Part shown: piece after piece, positions 11,035-23,094 of the stretch
Position numbering within the stretch: the first letter of the stretch is position 1
Layout: every line of letters begins with the position of its first letter
NCBI GenBank assembly: GCA_029298735.1
Contig: JANSLP010000015.1
Span: 62,001 to 126,000, forward strand
Length of the DNA: 64,000 nucleotides
Origin: Ophiostoma sp. CBS 140.51
Lineage: Eukaryota > Ascomycota > Sordariomycetes > Ophiostomatales > Ophiostomataceae
Reading direction: 5' to 3'
Made by a program: the position numbers and the translations under genes
Notes under the pieces: generated by a model
Seen by the model: only the letters and a program-made list of their open reading frames with translations
Database searches by the model: none
What the model was told of the DNA's origin: nothing

Positions 11035-11082
11035 AGCGACATGAAAAGCAACATGAACAGCGACACAAACAGCTCCATGTTC
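11035..11082. repeat. Imperfect 12-bp tandem repeat, four units
   Basis: Units AGCGACATGAAA, AGCAACATGAAC, AGCGACACAAAC and AGCTCCATGTTC follow each other directly. The minus strand would encode a hydrophobic periodic peptide (ELFVSLFMLLFMSLFIKA), with no other sign of being a gene. Confidence 0.7.
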
Positions 11083-11503
11083 ATGCATTGCATCGTGCAC
11101 GCAGTCCATGTGTCTTTTCACACGCCGCATCGCCCTCTTCTGGAGCACTGGTGCTGGATGGGCCAGGAGAGTCCTTGCAGCGATGATGCTCTTCGCACAA
11201 CGCCGGTGGTTGGGCCTGACTTTGACCTGGGCATGGCCTGTCCATTTCGGCCACTCCAAGATTGCACGATGCCCTCGCGTCAATGCCCGTAGACCTGGTG
11301 ACCAGGCAGGCGGCCGTCAGATAGAGTGCAAAGCGTTCGAACAGACAAGTATACGAATACGGCGCGCACAAAGGAGATTCTCCCGTTCGCAAAGGAGTCG
11401 CAACTGCTGAGAGGGGCAGAGCGGCTGCTCGATGGACAGGGATATGCATAAAGAAGCCTTGAAGCTCGGAACCCAGCAATAAAACGAACATTATGCTGCC
11501 AGG

Positions 11504-11559
11504 CCCTTGTCGGGGCCGCTGCTGGGTGTGCTGGGCCCTTTTGTGCTGGCCGACAAGGG
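11504..11559. repeat. 10-bp perfect inverted repeat
   Basis: CCCTTGTCGG (11504-11513) and CCGACAAGGG (11550-11559) could form a stem with a 36-nt GC-rich loop. No flanking target duplication or coding content suggests a mobile element. Confidence 0.5.
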
Positions 11560-14500
11560 GGTTGAAATTAGAAAAGAATTGAACGGTTGATTTCGGTGCA
11601 TTCTAGAAAGCCAGATGAGCCAGATGCAAAGCTTCTAGCGCGTCGCGAAGGAATCGAGCTGATGCCCAAAGCAGGCAAGATGGGGGCCGGCGAGCCAGGG
11701 TGTGCGGCGTGTCGAGGCCCCTGGGGCCCTGGGGCTACTTGGATCTGCTGGTTCCTATTTTGAGATTGTGAACATGAACATTCTTCCCATGATTTTGGAT
11801 GATTATTCTGATGTTCTTTTGACAATGCATTCGTACCTGTTTTGACCTTTTCTGCACCCTGTTCGACCGGCGTCTTTTATTGCCTTCTCTGTAATACAAC
11901 AGGACTCGACAAGGTGGGCGGGACGAAGAGACGCGGGTGGTGCACGGCCGGGACTCGAATTGTTCTTTTCTTCCTTGGAATCTTCTTTTGGTGTGCTTGG
12001 ACTTGCATCGCTTTGTTTTGCGTATTTTGGTAAGTCACCAATCGAATTGCAAAAGGGGAAAATGGCGGCGTTGCCACGTTCAGCCACAACTGCAAGAGCC
12101 GCAGGATCCCAAACACGAAGGAGCGATTGGTTGCTCAGCTCACATGTCGTGCGTCGTGTGCGCTGTCTGCATTTGCGCTCTGTGTCTGTCGGTCGCAGCT
12201 TCCGATCCTGAAAACTCTGTGACTCCTGATCGACCACCAATGCGTTTGAGCACCGTATGACGCGTGGCTGGAAGCTGCACACTGGTCGCACCTGCCGCGC
12301 GCAATCGCGCAACAACGTATGCACTCGAATCTGTAAGGAAGCTTCTTTCTCCTGCGCGGTCGCTCTTTGTCGCGCATCGTCGTCGTTGCTGGTTGGTACT
12401 GCCGCACATCACCATTTACAGACGAAATCGAACCCTCGTACATCTTGGAAGCGCCCTTCACAATAATCGCCATAGGACTGTTCGCTATTGCAGCAAAGCC
12501 TGGGCGTGCAGAAAACAGGAAATCGGGAGAGCAGGAACCAACAGTACCCAGATGACCAGACAGGGGAAAACTCTGGACGCCATGACCAGAAAAAAAATAA
12601 GAGACGAAATTTACAGACGAACGACATCCGTCGTGCAAAGCCGAAGAATCGACTAACATGGAAGGAACGCCCAACATGTGCTTGTGCGCCTGCCCTGAAC
12701 TGCGATATTCCCTGTCGCGCTTTCCTCACAAGCACTTTGCGGAGACGAATCTCTCCTTCCGCATGCAGTGGTAATTGTGTCCCAAGCAATCACCACTGTG
12801 GGCAAGAACGCTTTCTCCGGGAAGCTGGAATGGTTCATAATCTGTTCCGCACCTGCCAAGATTCTCCTTGATGGCCCCCTCTGATGTCAGATGCTCCTTC
12901 TTGCCTTAGATATGCTTTTCGCCGATGATTTCCATTTTCTCCTTCCTGCTCTAATTTATGGGGCATTTTACTGAGCACTCATACGAACACTGTGTCGTCA
13001 TCCCCTTGTCACTCGCTTGACGTCGACCCTCACACAAAATAAGAATTAAGAATGTCGACGGGTGCAGGCACGCCGTTCTCATCCAGGGAGCGCCAAGCGA
13101 TACGTACAATCATGCATCTGCAGAACATCACTTGCCCTTGAGCGTGACAGGTTGCCTCAAAAGCGCCCCTTCCTCAAATGGTCACCCCGCTCGCTTCACG
13201 CCGTCGCTCTTTCCCTCTTTGTACCCATCCTCCGTACTTGCCTCCCGGTGCTCTGGTTGTACATTGTCTGGTAAGATTAGACGGAAAGAACACTGGACGT
13301 ATTATTGTATTAGTATTACGCGGCTTATGACAGCCCAGAAGGAAGGAACAAGGCAAGGAAAGTGCGGACAGAGAAACAATGAACCTGCAGGTAGGTGCTC
13401 CCGACGATTCGGAAACCCTCCCACGCGCACTCCCACGCACTTCCCTTCCACGCCCTCCCCTGGGCCTGGCATCGCCGGCCAGACAGACAGGGCAAAGTCA
13501 GCCTGGTCGTTCTTTTCCTTGGTTTGTTCAATATTTGCACACGGGCCTGGCCCTGTCACTTGGCCGTGAGGGGCATATCCTCCGAGATGTATCTGCAGGG
13601 AAATGCAGCGAAATGCAGGTACACAGGTACGCAGGAACGTATTCTGCAGGGCCTGTCCTATTTGTGGCAGCAGATGCGACTGATCACATTCGTTTTGTTT
13701 CCTGTTCCATTCTTCTTTCTTGGAAGCTGCGTCGCATTGCTCTTTCCCTACCCGAGCCTCCTTCCTTCCTTTCCTGCTTTTGACATTCTTACATGCAAGC
13801 ATGTGCATCTCTGTTCCTTCCATTTTTGTTCGAATTTTCCATATTTTCCCACCCTATTTGCTTGCCCCATAACTTCCTCGTGTCGCCCCTGCCTTTTTTG
13901 TGAGTGTCCGTCGTGCCTGCCCTGTTGTTCTCTGCCCATCCCACCCCACCTTTCCGTGCATCCTCCTGAACAAGGCTGGCGCCAAATCTGCCAAATCTGT
14001 TGCTGGCCACAGAGCGCCGGACTTTGATTTGCTTGCAATGCATTAATGCATGAATCTGTGCAATTTACTTGATCACCACTACGAGGCGCTGATTCCGCGA
14101 AACCGTCTGAGCTATCCGCTCGCTCGCTAAAGAGCAAAGCGAAATAATACAAAGAGGCACCCGATGGACCTGATAGACCTGACGGCCTCGGCTGGGCAGT
14201 TACCGCTAGTCGCCCCTGCTTGTTCAGTTCTTACTAAGCTGGTGCTTTGTGAGGGAAGGCGCGATCGAAGAAGCCGCGTCTGTCACGAAGCGCTCAGTAG
14301 CGGCACGAACCCTTTATATGATGGAAGGAGCAGCTGATGAGGTTTGCCGTGCTGCCTTTTTGTGACGAGTCCTAGGATATTTTGTTCGCCGACGTCGAGC
14401 GTTTTGGTACTCTGACAAGACGAGGCGCTCGTATTTTGACACACTTACATACTCACGCGCGCATTTTTGCTAAAGCTCTCGGCCCGGCGTCAAGTTGGAT

Positions 14501-14799
14501 TTTGAAGAGGAAAAAAAAGTAAAAAAGTACATTGTAAACTGGGAAAATGACTATGAAGGTGTGAAGACGCAAATGCAAATGTAATCAGAGGCTATAGTAT
14601 TAGAATCGAAACTGGAAACAAACTCATGATGCAGCGTTGCCGTGCCATTTAGAAGTCCGAAAATGAAGATCAAACATGCAAATAAAAATACAAAAAGCTT
14701 TTTTGCCCACGCGACATTCCGTTGTCGATGTCTCCCCCACCGATGCTCTTGGCCTTTCCCCTGGCCTCTCTTACTTTCGTATTACTGCTCGCCGTTCAT

Positions 14800-17700
14800 C
14801 TAGGCAAAGCTGTCGTCGCGGTCCACCCAAATGTCCTCGAGCTCTGCAAAGTTCTGGAAGTGTAGCGGGCGGTGCTGGTCGCTGTAGAAGGGCTGCGGCG
14901 TGTCGAGCTTGACGTGCACGCTCTTCTTAGCCAGGCCAGCGAAATCCGAGCCCATGAAGCTGTAGTTCCACCGGCCGTTCTCGGGTACCAAGAAGAAGCC
15001 CTTGTACTTGGGGCTCAGCAGCAGCTTGCGCTTCTCGCCCATGCTGGTCGTAAAACCCTGGGGCTGGTCGCTCTGCGTGTCCTTGTTCTGGACACCCCAC
15101 GAGAAGCCCTGCGGTGACAGACCCCAGGCGGACAGTGAGACACTACCCGGTGTAAAGGACACCGACACCGAGACATTGCTGTCGCGGTTGACAGACCACG
15201 ACTCGTGCTGGTCCTGCAGACGGGCCATCTCGGTGACGTCGGCGGACGACATGTAGGGCAGCTCGTTGCCCGAGACGGTGTGAATGATACCCAGCGGCTC
15301 GAGGCCCTTGAGGTACTCGTGCTGCGGCAGCTGGTCCGGCAGCTGGACACCCCGAAGACCGCCAATCTGCGGCACCAGAACGATGCAGCGGATCTCTTTG
15401 ACTTGATCCGTCTCGGGCGGCGACGAACCATAAAGGTAGCCGGCCACCTGGACACGTAGGTCGGCAATCGTGATGAACTTCTTGAGAATGTTGTTGGGCA
15501 TCACGAATGTAATGGCGCCGCTGTCGCTGTCGGCCGGCGAGACGTAAATGTTGTTGGAGCGCGTGCGCAAGTTCGACGTGGCAATCGCACGCGTGCGCCA
15601 CTCCGTCTTGGATGCAAATGTCTGCGTCTCAAACTGCGACGTGGTCGTCACAATCATCTCCTCGCCGTGGATGTTGTGCGTTTTGGTGGTCGTGGCCATC
15701 AGCTGCTGCTGCTCCTGCTGCTGCTTCTCAATCTCGGCGGCCTGCTGGCGCTGCATCGACGGCGCCGAGATCTCCATACCGAGAATAATGTCGCGGACTT
15801 CGCTGTTGGTCAGACTCGACACGTTGACATTGTTCTTTTTGCCGTAGTCGTTGAGGATCAGGTCGCGCAGCTGCGTTTCCACCTTGATCCACTCCTCGTC
15901 CGTCAACGTGGGCCAGATGTGGTGGTCCTGGGTGATGATGGTCTTGTCGGGACGCAGGACTAGCTTCGTCTTGTCCTGGTTGACGTGCAGCGCACGCAGG
16001 ATGAGGACGAGACGCGAGAATGCCGTGTACGAGGAGATGCCGCTCTTGAGCCACTCGTCATAAAGGTTGAACAGGACCATCTGCGGCTCGGTCGCGCGCA
16101 GAATCATGTCACCCAGCTTCTCAACCTTCATTGCGGCCTGGAACGGCAGTTGCAGCTCGGAAGCGCGGATGGAGATGTTGGGGAAATCAAGCAGGTTGAC
16201 CTCTAGAGGATCCAGCAGACCCTTGCGTGTGACAATGAGCTGCTTCGGTTGCTCTTCAACGGGCAGCGAACGAATCAGTGCCGCCACTTCTTCGGCCGTC
16301 TTCCACTTGGCGAGCTGACCAAGACGTTTCTGGCCGGCCCAGACACTCGTGTGGATAATCTTGAGGAAGAGCTGACCAGTGCGCGGGTTGAAGATGAAGA
16401 TGGCACCGTTGATGGGCTTGGTTGTCAGGTTACCCTCAAATGTCTTGTGGATTGTCACACGGTAGACATTGGTGTCGTCAATAAACAGCTGCGTCTGGTT
16501 GCTGAAAAGCTCTGAGTAGTTTTGCGAGTTCAAGAACTCCTGGTTGCTCTCCGACGCGTACAGCTGCAGACCCTTGCGGATACGCTCGCGCAAAACGTAC
16601 AGAGCCGGGTTGGCCTTGATGATCTTGGCCATGGCTTGCTGGATAAGGATCTTGAGACCAGGGAAGTACTGACCATAGGCCGAGTACAGGTTGTAAGCCA
16701 TGTCAATGCCAATCATCAGACCAGTTGGCGACGGGTACAGACTCATGCTGTCTGTGGTGTAGTCTAGGTACTTGGCACGGACGTAGCGCTCAATGTCGTG
16801 CGAGTCGTAGTCACCGTAGCGCAGCTGCACGTCGATCCAGAATTTGTCCGTGGTGGTGGCCTCGAGCGTGTCCTTGGAATCAAACAGCAACGAAGGACGA
16901 GTCACATTCCACCGCTGGTTCGGGAACAGCTGGATATCGGCGCAGGAACTGTTCATCTTGTACGATTTACGGGGGTGAATCGTCTCTTTTTGCACAGACT
17001 CGATGCCGAGCGACTCGAGCTCCTGGTCGAAGACCTGGCACAGATCCATGACCACGGACTCGTGGATTTTCTGCCAGAGATGTGCGCGGAAGATTCGTTG
17101 CGGTTGTTAGCGTTGTGTTCAGATGAAAGGATGTGGCCGGGATGTGCATGTTTGCGATGAAAGGGAGAGAAACGGGCAGTCTTGCAATGAAATAAACATC
17201 ACATGATATGTCATGAGTGGTCCCCACAAAAGATCGAATAGAATAACATGTAGACTCATAAAAAAGGGAGCAGGATGGGAGCGGGTCGGCCCCACAAAAA
17301 AGAAAAGGATCGTGAACTTACTGAATTAACGAGATCTTGAGCGTCGGCAGCTTGCCATGAAGGAAAATACCAGTCAAATCAAGCTGAACTTGGAAACCGA
17401 CATACACGGATGCACGGTTCATCGTTGGACTCCACCATAGGACGAAACTTGCGCCGAAATGTTAGTATTTCATCTTAAAAAACGTTCGTGATGCTTGGGA
17501 TCGAAATATCAACTTACCGACGGTTGGGGATCTGAGACAAACCACTCCTCTGGGCAGACGTGAGCTTCTTGAACTTCATCGACTCCTCAAACCCGCTGGC
17601 TTTTTCCCAGAAGAGACCCTCCCACGATGCGTATCCGGTCGCGCGGAACAGACTGTGCTCAAGAATCGTCTCAACACCACCCAAGGCTTGGATGACATCC

Positions 17701-20700
17701 GTCCGATAGCTCTGCAGCGACCACAGACGACCGTCGTGCCGTTGGCTGGTCCACCAGAAGGGATTGCTGCGCATCAGCTGGTAAATCTTGAAATCGGCGC
17801 GTGCACGGAAACCCTTGTCGAAACTGAGAGTCGAGCGGTCCTTTTGGAAGAGCGTGTTGATACGGGGCAGACCGCGGTCCCAGCTGTCCTCCAGGTCCTC
17901 GAGAGTGAGGCGGCGGTTCTGCTGGTTGGCTTCAAGACGCTTCTGCGAGTATTCGGTCCAGACGCGCTGCGAGTCGACAAACTCGGCCTCCCAGGGGATA
18001 ATGTAGCGGAAGATGTTGGGGATCAGCGTCTCCTCGTCGTGCGTCATACCGGCGCGATAATGGGTGACACCGACGTCCGTCTGCTTGGACCACCGCTTGT
18101 CGCTCGTCGGAATCAAGATGTGCGAGCCAGAAATCATACCGAGACCACCCAGCTCTTTGGGCGTGTAAAAGACAGCGGGCGGGAAACGCGAGGGCATCTT
18201 GGAGTTGAGACCAATCTTGACACGGGTCTGGATCTTGGTCTCGCACTTGACAATGGCGTCGAGTAGGCTGACGGTCGAGACGGCGGCTTCACGGTAGTAG
18301 GTGAAGAGGGCGATGAGCGCCGTGTTCCACTTATTGGCAATTTTCGTAAAGGTCGTCGAGCCCGAAGACATCAAAATTTGGCGAATGCGGTTGTTGAACT
18401 TGGCGACATCATCCTCCGTCACCTGCAGGAAAGCGTGGGCGGTCCGCTCCTTGGTTGTGTTGTCCACAAGCGACCAGACACTGTCCTTGACGGGGAACTC
18501 GTCGTTTTGGTTGCGGATCTTGGGCAGGACGCGCACCTCGAAACCACACATGGAGAACAACAGGTTCGGGTTGTCACGGCTGTAGACGCTGGCAAACGTG
18601 TCCTCCCATTCGATTGTTGTGACCGACCGGGGCAGACGGTTCTTCAGATCCCAAAACACGGCACGGCCGAGGTTGACATCATGGCGCATCAGGCGCATGC
18701 GCGAATCACGGGGCCAGCACCGCTTCGTCTTGTAGCCAATGACATTCTCAAAGTTGGGGTCGGGCTGCTCCGTCAGGAAACGCTGAATGAGGTCGCGAGA
18801 CTCGTCAGCCGTGAATCGAAGGAAGACCCAAATCTTGTCAATGTAGCGCGTGTACAGACGGATGGGGTGCTTGGTCTCCGTCTCTCGGTCCTGGAACTGC
18901 AGGAAATCATTGGGAGCGTGCGGCGGACCGGCAATCTCGCTAGCACGCTGCGGGCCAAGCAAAAGCAGGTCGAGAATGAGACCGTAGTACTGGAAGACGA
19001 AAGCCGCAAACTGCAGACCACGAATCATACCGTAGCTGTTGACGTGGCTCATGTCCTTGTAGGCCAGGGTGACGTTGTTCTTGGCAGTAATGTAGTCGGC
19101 CAAGTTGTGGTCCATGATGAGACGGAGCAGCGAGTTGAGGAGCGTCAACTCAATCTTCTCGTAGACCTTGGACAGCTGCGTCTCAATCAGGACATCACAC
19201 TCGCCGTCGGCCGTCTCCCACACATTCTGCAGGTTGTTGATGCCCTGCGTCCACTTGTACACCAGCAGCGGCGGCACTTCCGAGTCAGAAGGCTTGATCC
19301 AGGCAGGGAACAGGTGGCGCTGGTCGGCCTGGTACCACAGGTACTGGTCGAGGTAGGCGTCGCTAATCTTCTCAATGGGCTCAATGTCGTAGACGGGGTT
19401 GATGGTGCTGTAGTTGTCGTTCATGTCGATGCCCACCTCCTTGAAGGCACGCTGCGTCAGCAGGAAACGCTTGATGCGTTCGAGCGTGGTGCCGGGGTTG
19501 TCATAGGCCTGCTCAATCAGGGCAAGCTCCTCGCGTTGGCTCTGGTTCAGACGGCCCTTGGTCGAGTACGACTCACGCAGACGCTCAAGAGCCAGAATCA
19601 GAATCTTGGTGTCGTGCTTGTAGGACACACTGGGGAAGGGAATGGGCGAAAACTTTCTGGACTCCAGCCAGTGCACCGTCGTCGTATAAATAGCGACAGC
19701 CTCTTCAGACGACACGTACGGGCCGTCCTTCATGTGGTTGTGCTGGCGCTCCTGCTCGGCCTTGAGCCAGAGACGCGTCAGACGACCGACATTCTTCTTG
19801 GCGACCGTCTTGTCGACCGTAGCACCGCGCCGAATCCGCTCACGGTTGTAGTGTGCGACCGAGATCCACCAGTCGGCCTTGGCTTTGACGTAGCGCAGGA
19901 TGACGTTTTCGATGGGAGCCGGCAGACCAGGCACCTTCCAGGGAATGTTGCTCTTCCAGCACCGCCAGGCTTCGGACAGATGCTGCAGGACCGTGTTGAC
20001 CTTGCTCTGGCGGATACCCTCGGGCATCATGTCCATGAGATCGGCCATGACAGAGGCACGCAGCTCCAAGTCAAAGTGCGACTCGACACGCTGCTTGGTG
20101 ACCGTCTTGGCCACACCCTTGCTGTGACGACCCTCGAATTGACGCGACAGCAGATTGCCTAGCCAGCGCTCCAGAAGCGGAATGATACCACGCATAAAGA
20201 ACAGCCAGACACGCCACGCGGGCGCCCAGACACCGCAGCCGGGGCCCTTGCCGATGCCACCAGCGTTGAACTTGTAGTAGATCAAGTGCTTGAGATCCTT
20301 GCACGACCGAATCTGGTGCATCAGCTTGTACTTGTAACGGTACATGCCCGTCAGCTGGCCAACGTGGTTAAAGGCGTACAGGATACCGTCTGCGAGCTGG
20401 AAGGCGTCAATGTTGCCGAGGCGGTACTGGACCTGGGCGTCGACAATGAGCTTGGTCAAGCGCAGAATCTCACGCATCAGGTGGAATGCGTTACCAAAGC
20501 GAGACTTCTTGCGCTCCTTGGTGGTCAGAGTCTTGACGGGCTTGAGGTTGAAGTTGTAGTCGAGATGCAGATATGTCAGGTTCTTGCGGTGGATGAGCAG
20601 GTTCAGCATGTTGAAACCCTGCCGACACACCTGCAGACCGGCTTCGACCCAGTCAATCGTCGTCTGCTGGAAGAACTTGGTCTGCTTCAGCGTCCGCAGT

Positions 20701-22229
20701 AGATCCTGCCGCTGGAGCGTCTTGGGCTTCTTCTTGTGCAGTTCGTTCAAAACATACGTCTTGAGCAGCTTCTGGTACGACACACCGACCTTCATGGGCA
20801 TGCCTCTGGCTGGGTGCTCCAGGTACATCCACTTGACGAGCGGGACATCCTGGGCACGCACCATCTTGCCCGAGCGGCGGTTGAACGGGTACGGCGCCCA
20901 CCACAGATCGATAGCGTCGAAGGTGTCGTCCGTGGTCAGGTCCTCGTCGGCCATGAACGGCTCCAGGCCGGCTGGGAGCTCAAACAGGCTTTCCTCAGGC
21001 TCCTCGTTGCTGCCATAACCAAAGATCTCATTCTCGTGGCTCGTAGTAGTGTACTTTGTGTCGGAGCGCGACGAGACGGGGTTGATGTTGGACACGACAT
21101 GGAACACGGGTAGATCCGAGTTCTTGGTCATCGTGTACACCGTCTGCGGGTGGGCGTACCACGAGTTCCGCACACTACGCGGGAACGAGTTGTAGAGATG
21201 GGGGTAGGCGACACGGGACTCAGTGCGGATCGCGCTGCGGAAGATGATGCGGTCAATGGCGTTGAACTCGCCAAAGTCCTCGTCGTTGGGGTCAATGTCC
21301 TTGTACAACGGCTCAAAACGGGCGCTACCCGGCAGAGCGACGTTCAGAGCCTTGGACGTGAAGAAGCTCTGCGGCTCAAATAGGTAAAAGTAGTTCTCGT
21401 CGTAGTTCTCGCTTAGAAGAGGACCACTGAGACGGTAGAGAGCCGCCATCTGCTGCAGATTCAAGTTCCACGTCTTGTAGCTGGGGCCGTTGACGTGCGG
21501 TGTGTCCACCAGGGGCCGGTTGTCGTAGAACCAATCGTACACGGCTTCGTCCTCCTCCTCGTTGAGCTCCATCTGGATCGGCTCGAGGGGCTCGACATCC
21601 TCAATGTTCTCGGACCAGGACAGAGGCGGTTCTTCGTCGTCAAAGGGTGGGAAACGCATGCGCTTAAACAGCCGCCGGTTGCGCTTCTCATTACGCATGG
21701 CCGACCACATGGCGGCCCACTGTGCGTGGAAGACAGGCTCGATGACGCGAGGGATCTCGTTGACGAGCGTCAGGCAGCCGTTGACGTGGTACAGCACCTT
21801 GACTTCGCGCGCTGACTCCCAGGGCATGGGCATGTTCTCGAGCAGCTTGAGGACGGCATGCGGCATGAACTTGAGTGCACCCAGGTAGCTGCGCTTGTCG
21901 CTGGTGTACTTCTTCTGGGACACGTCGCCAATGTCCTTGACAATCTTGCGCAGATGCTCAGGTGGCATATCGGCCTTCTGTGTCTCGACAAAGCCACCCC
22001 TCCGCTTCTCGGCAAAGCGGTTGCGTCGTGTGCGGAGCCATTCGTTCTTCTTCTGCTCGAGCTTGGCGAGTTCGAGTTCACTGCGTGGCTTGTAGCCCGA
22101 AGGAGGAGGAGGCGGCGGCGGGGGAGGAACCGCGGGAGGAGCCGGGAGCATAGAGGAATCGGGAGGCGGCGGCGGCGGCGGCGGCGGCGGAGGGGCCCAT
22201 CCCGGCGGCGGCGGAGGAAGGGACGACAT
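14800..22229 (-). CDS. PRP8: Pre-mRNA splicing factor PRP8 (U5 snRNP core)
   Basis: Largest spliceosome protein and scaffold of its catalytic RNA core. Exons 17518-22229, 17322-17447 and 14800-17095 give 2377 aa, normal for the family. Visible: proline-rich N-terminus (residues 4-45); PRO8NT/PROCN region (NEWLRTRRNRFAEKRRGGFVE; GGIGKGPGCGVWAPAWRVW); RNA-binding and U5/U6-snRNA contact blocks; NRRFVLWWSPTMNRASVYVGF; RNase H-like domain IV (DLRDLILNDYG region); and a C-terminal MPN/JAB domain ending FAELEDIWVDRDDSFA. No intein is present: NLLFSMCGFEVRVLP and the other conserved blocks are uninterrupted. Intron 1 (17448-17517) has GTAAGT, CTAAC and AAG. Intron 2 (17096-17321, 226 nt) has GTAAGT and CTAAC, but the sequence before the required IFRAHLWQ codons reads CAACG rather than an AG. 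Divergent with eIF3c. Confidence 0.96.
17096..17321 (-). other. PRP8 intron 2 with no AG at the expected acceptor
   Basis: The conserved protein dictates LIQ|IFRAHLWQ. The donor is the consensus GTAAGT at 17321-17316. A CTAAC branch-like site lies about 15 nt before the junction. The junction reads CAACG|AATCTTC, so the terminal dinucleotide is CG; a swap of two adjacent bases would give CAACAG|ATCTTC and preserve Gln-Ile. No other AG restores the frame. It may be a sequence error or a non-canonical acceptor. Confidence 0.6.
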
Positions 22230-23094
22230 CGCGATGTAGACGGAAGGAGCGAACGGCTAGAGTGCGGGTGCTCCCTCGAAATGAGGTGCGTGTGGTAATA
22301 GGAAAGAGCGATGAGATACGATGCAGGTCGTCGATGCAGGATCGTGTCGATATGTGAATGAGATATGAAAACAGAAATTGCAGATGCAGAAAATGTCGAA
22401 GGCAGCACTGAGCTGCAGATGGCTGGCGAGCGTCGCGCCTCGCGTACGCCGTGGCGAAAGAAACTGTTTTGCAGTGCAGTCCGGGTCGATTGCTTAGGAA
22501 GAACGTCCAAAGCAAAAGTCGAGTCACCCTGGATGATGCAGGATGGCAATGCGCAACAGGTCGAGGTCGTTGAGAGCTCGGTGGTGATGTTTTGAGGCAC
22601 TGTTTTGCCCTTGCAAACCAGCTCCAAAAGTCGCGACACGGTATTATGGCGGACTTCCCCCGAGCGGCAAGATTTTTTTGCTGGTAGGTTGGAGGTTGCC
22701 TGTTTGGGAGGCGCGAAGATTAGGTAATATCACGTGCTCTTCGCTTCCTTATCGCAGGTCTCCACTCCACCCCTCTTACGTTCATACCCGATAAGTGCAC
22801 ATTTCACAGATGCTGCCAGCTGGCACGTGCTTTGCCAGTCCGCCCTCCTCTAGCCCCAGGACCCCCCACTAAATTCAGTAAATTTTTCTGTCTGGGCAGT
22901 TTTTTTTCCGTTTTCGTTCCCCCTCCATTTACCATTGTCCACATTGTGCGGCTAGCCAGCAAAACACACCCATCGCCAGGAGCCCTTTTTTTCACCCCTC
23001 CGGACAACACCCTCGATACACCCTGGGACCTTTTTTTCAAGCATTCACCCAACCAACGGCACCGACAACCTGCGAGACATACGAAACCGCAAAT
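22230..23094. promoter_or_regulatory. Bidirectional promoter, PRP8 / eIF3c
   Basis: 865 bp between divergent starts. It contains two CACGTG boxes (22731-22736 and 22824-22829), CTTATC/GATAAG sites near 22750-22795, and a C/T-rich leader before eIF3c. The first CACGTG lies within a 16-bp string repeated upstream of the CIA84-like gene (26124-26139). Confidence 0.6.
22727..22742. promoter_or_regulatory. CACGTG-containing 16-mer, copy 1
   Basis: ATATCACGTGCTCTTC, identical to 26124-26139. CACGTG is the core site of fungal bHLH factors (Cbf1/Pho4/Tye7 type). Role inferred. Confidence 0.45.

Larger units (their letters stand above)
8125..14799. other. 6.7-kb gene-poor spacer upstream of the Myb gene
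   Basis: No frame here has a recognisable domain or a plausible exon-intron structure; several overlapping open frames on both strands look compositional. The interval lies between PRP8's 3' end and the Myb gene's start, so it is mainly upstream of Myb and may hold promoter elements, a long 5' UTR or non-coding transcripts. It contains short tandem repeats (10443-10466, 10511-10544, 11035-11082) and a 10-bp inverted repeat (11504/11550). No tRNA signature was found. Confidence 0.55.

Noticed and set aside
18540..18600. Possible PRP8 intein, common in fungi
   Set aside because: The usual insertion region reads NLLFSMCGFEVRVLP without interruption, and total length is normal.
18378..20162. 594-codon plus-strand open frame opposite PRP8
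   Set aside because: Antisense to a highly conserved coding exon; openness follows from GC-rich third positions of PRP8. No domain or independent start context.
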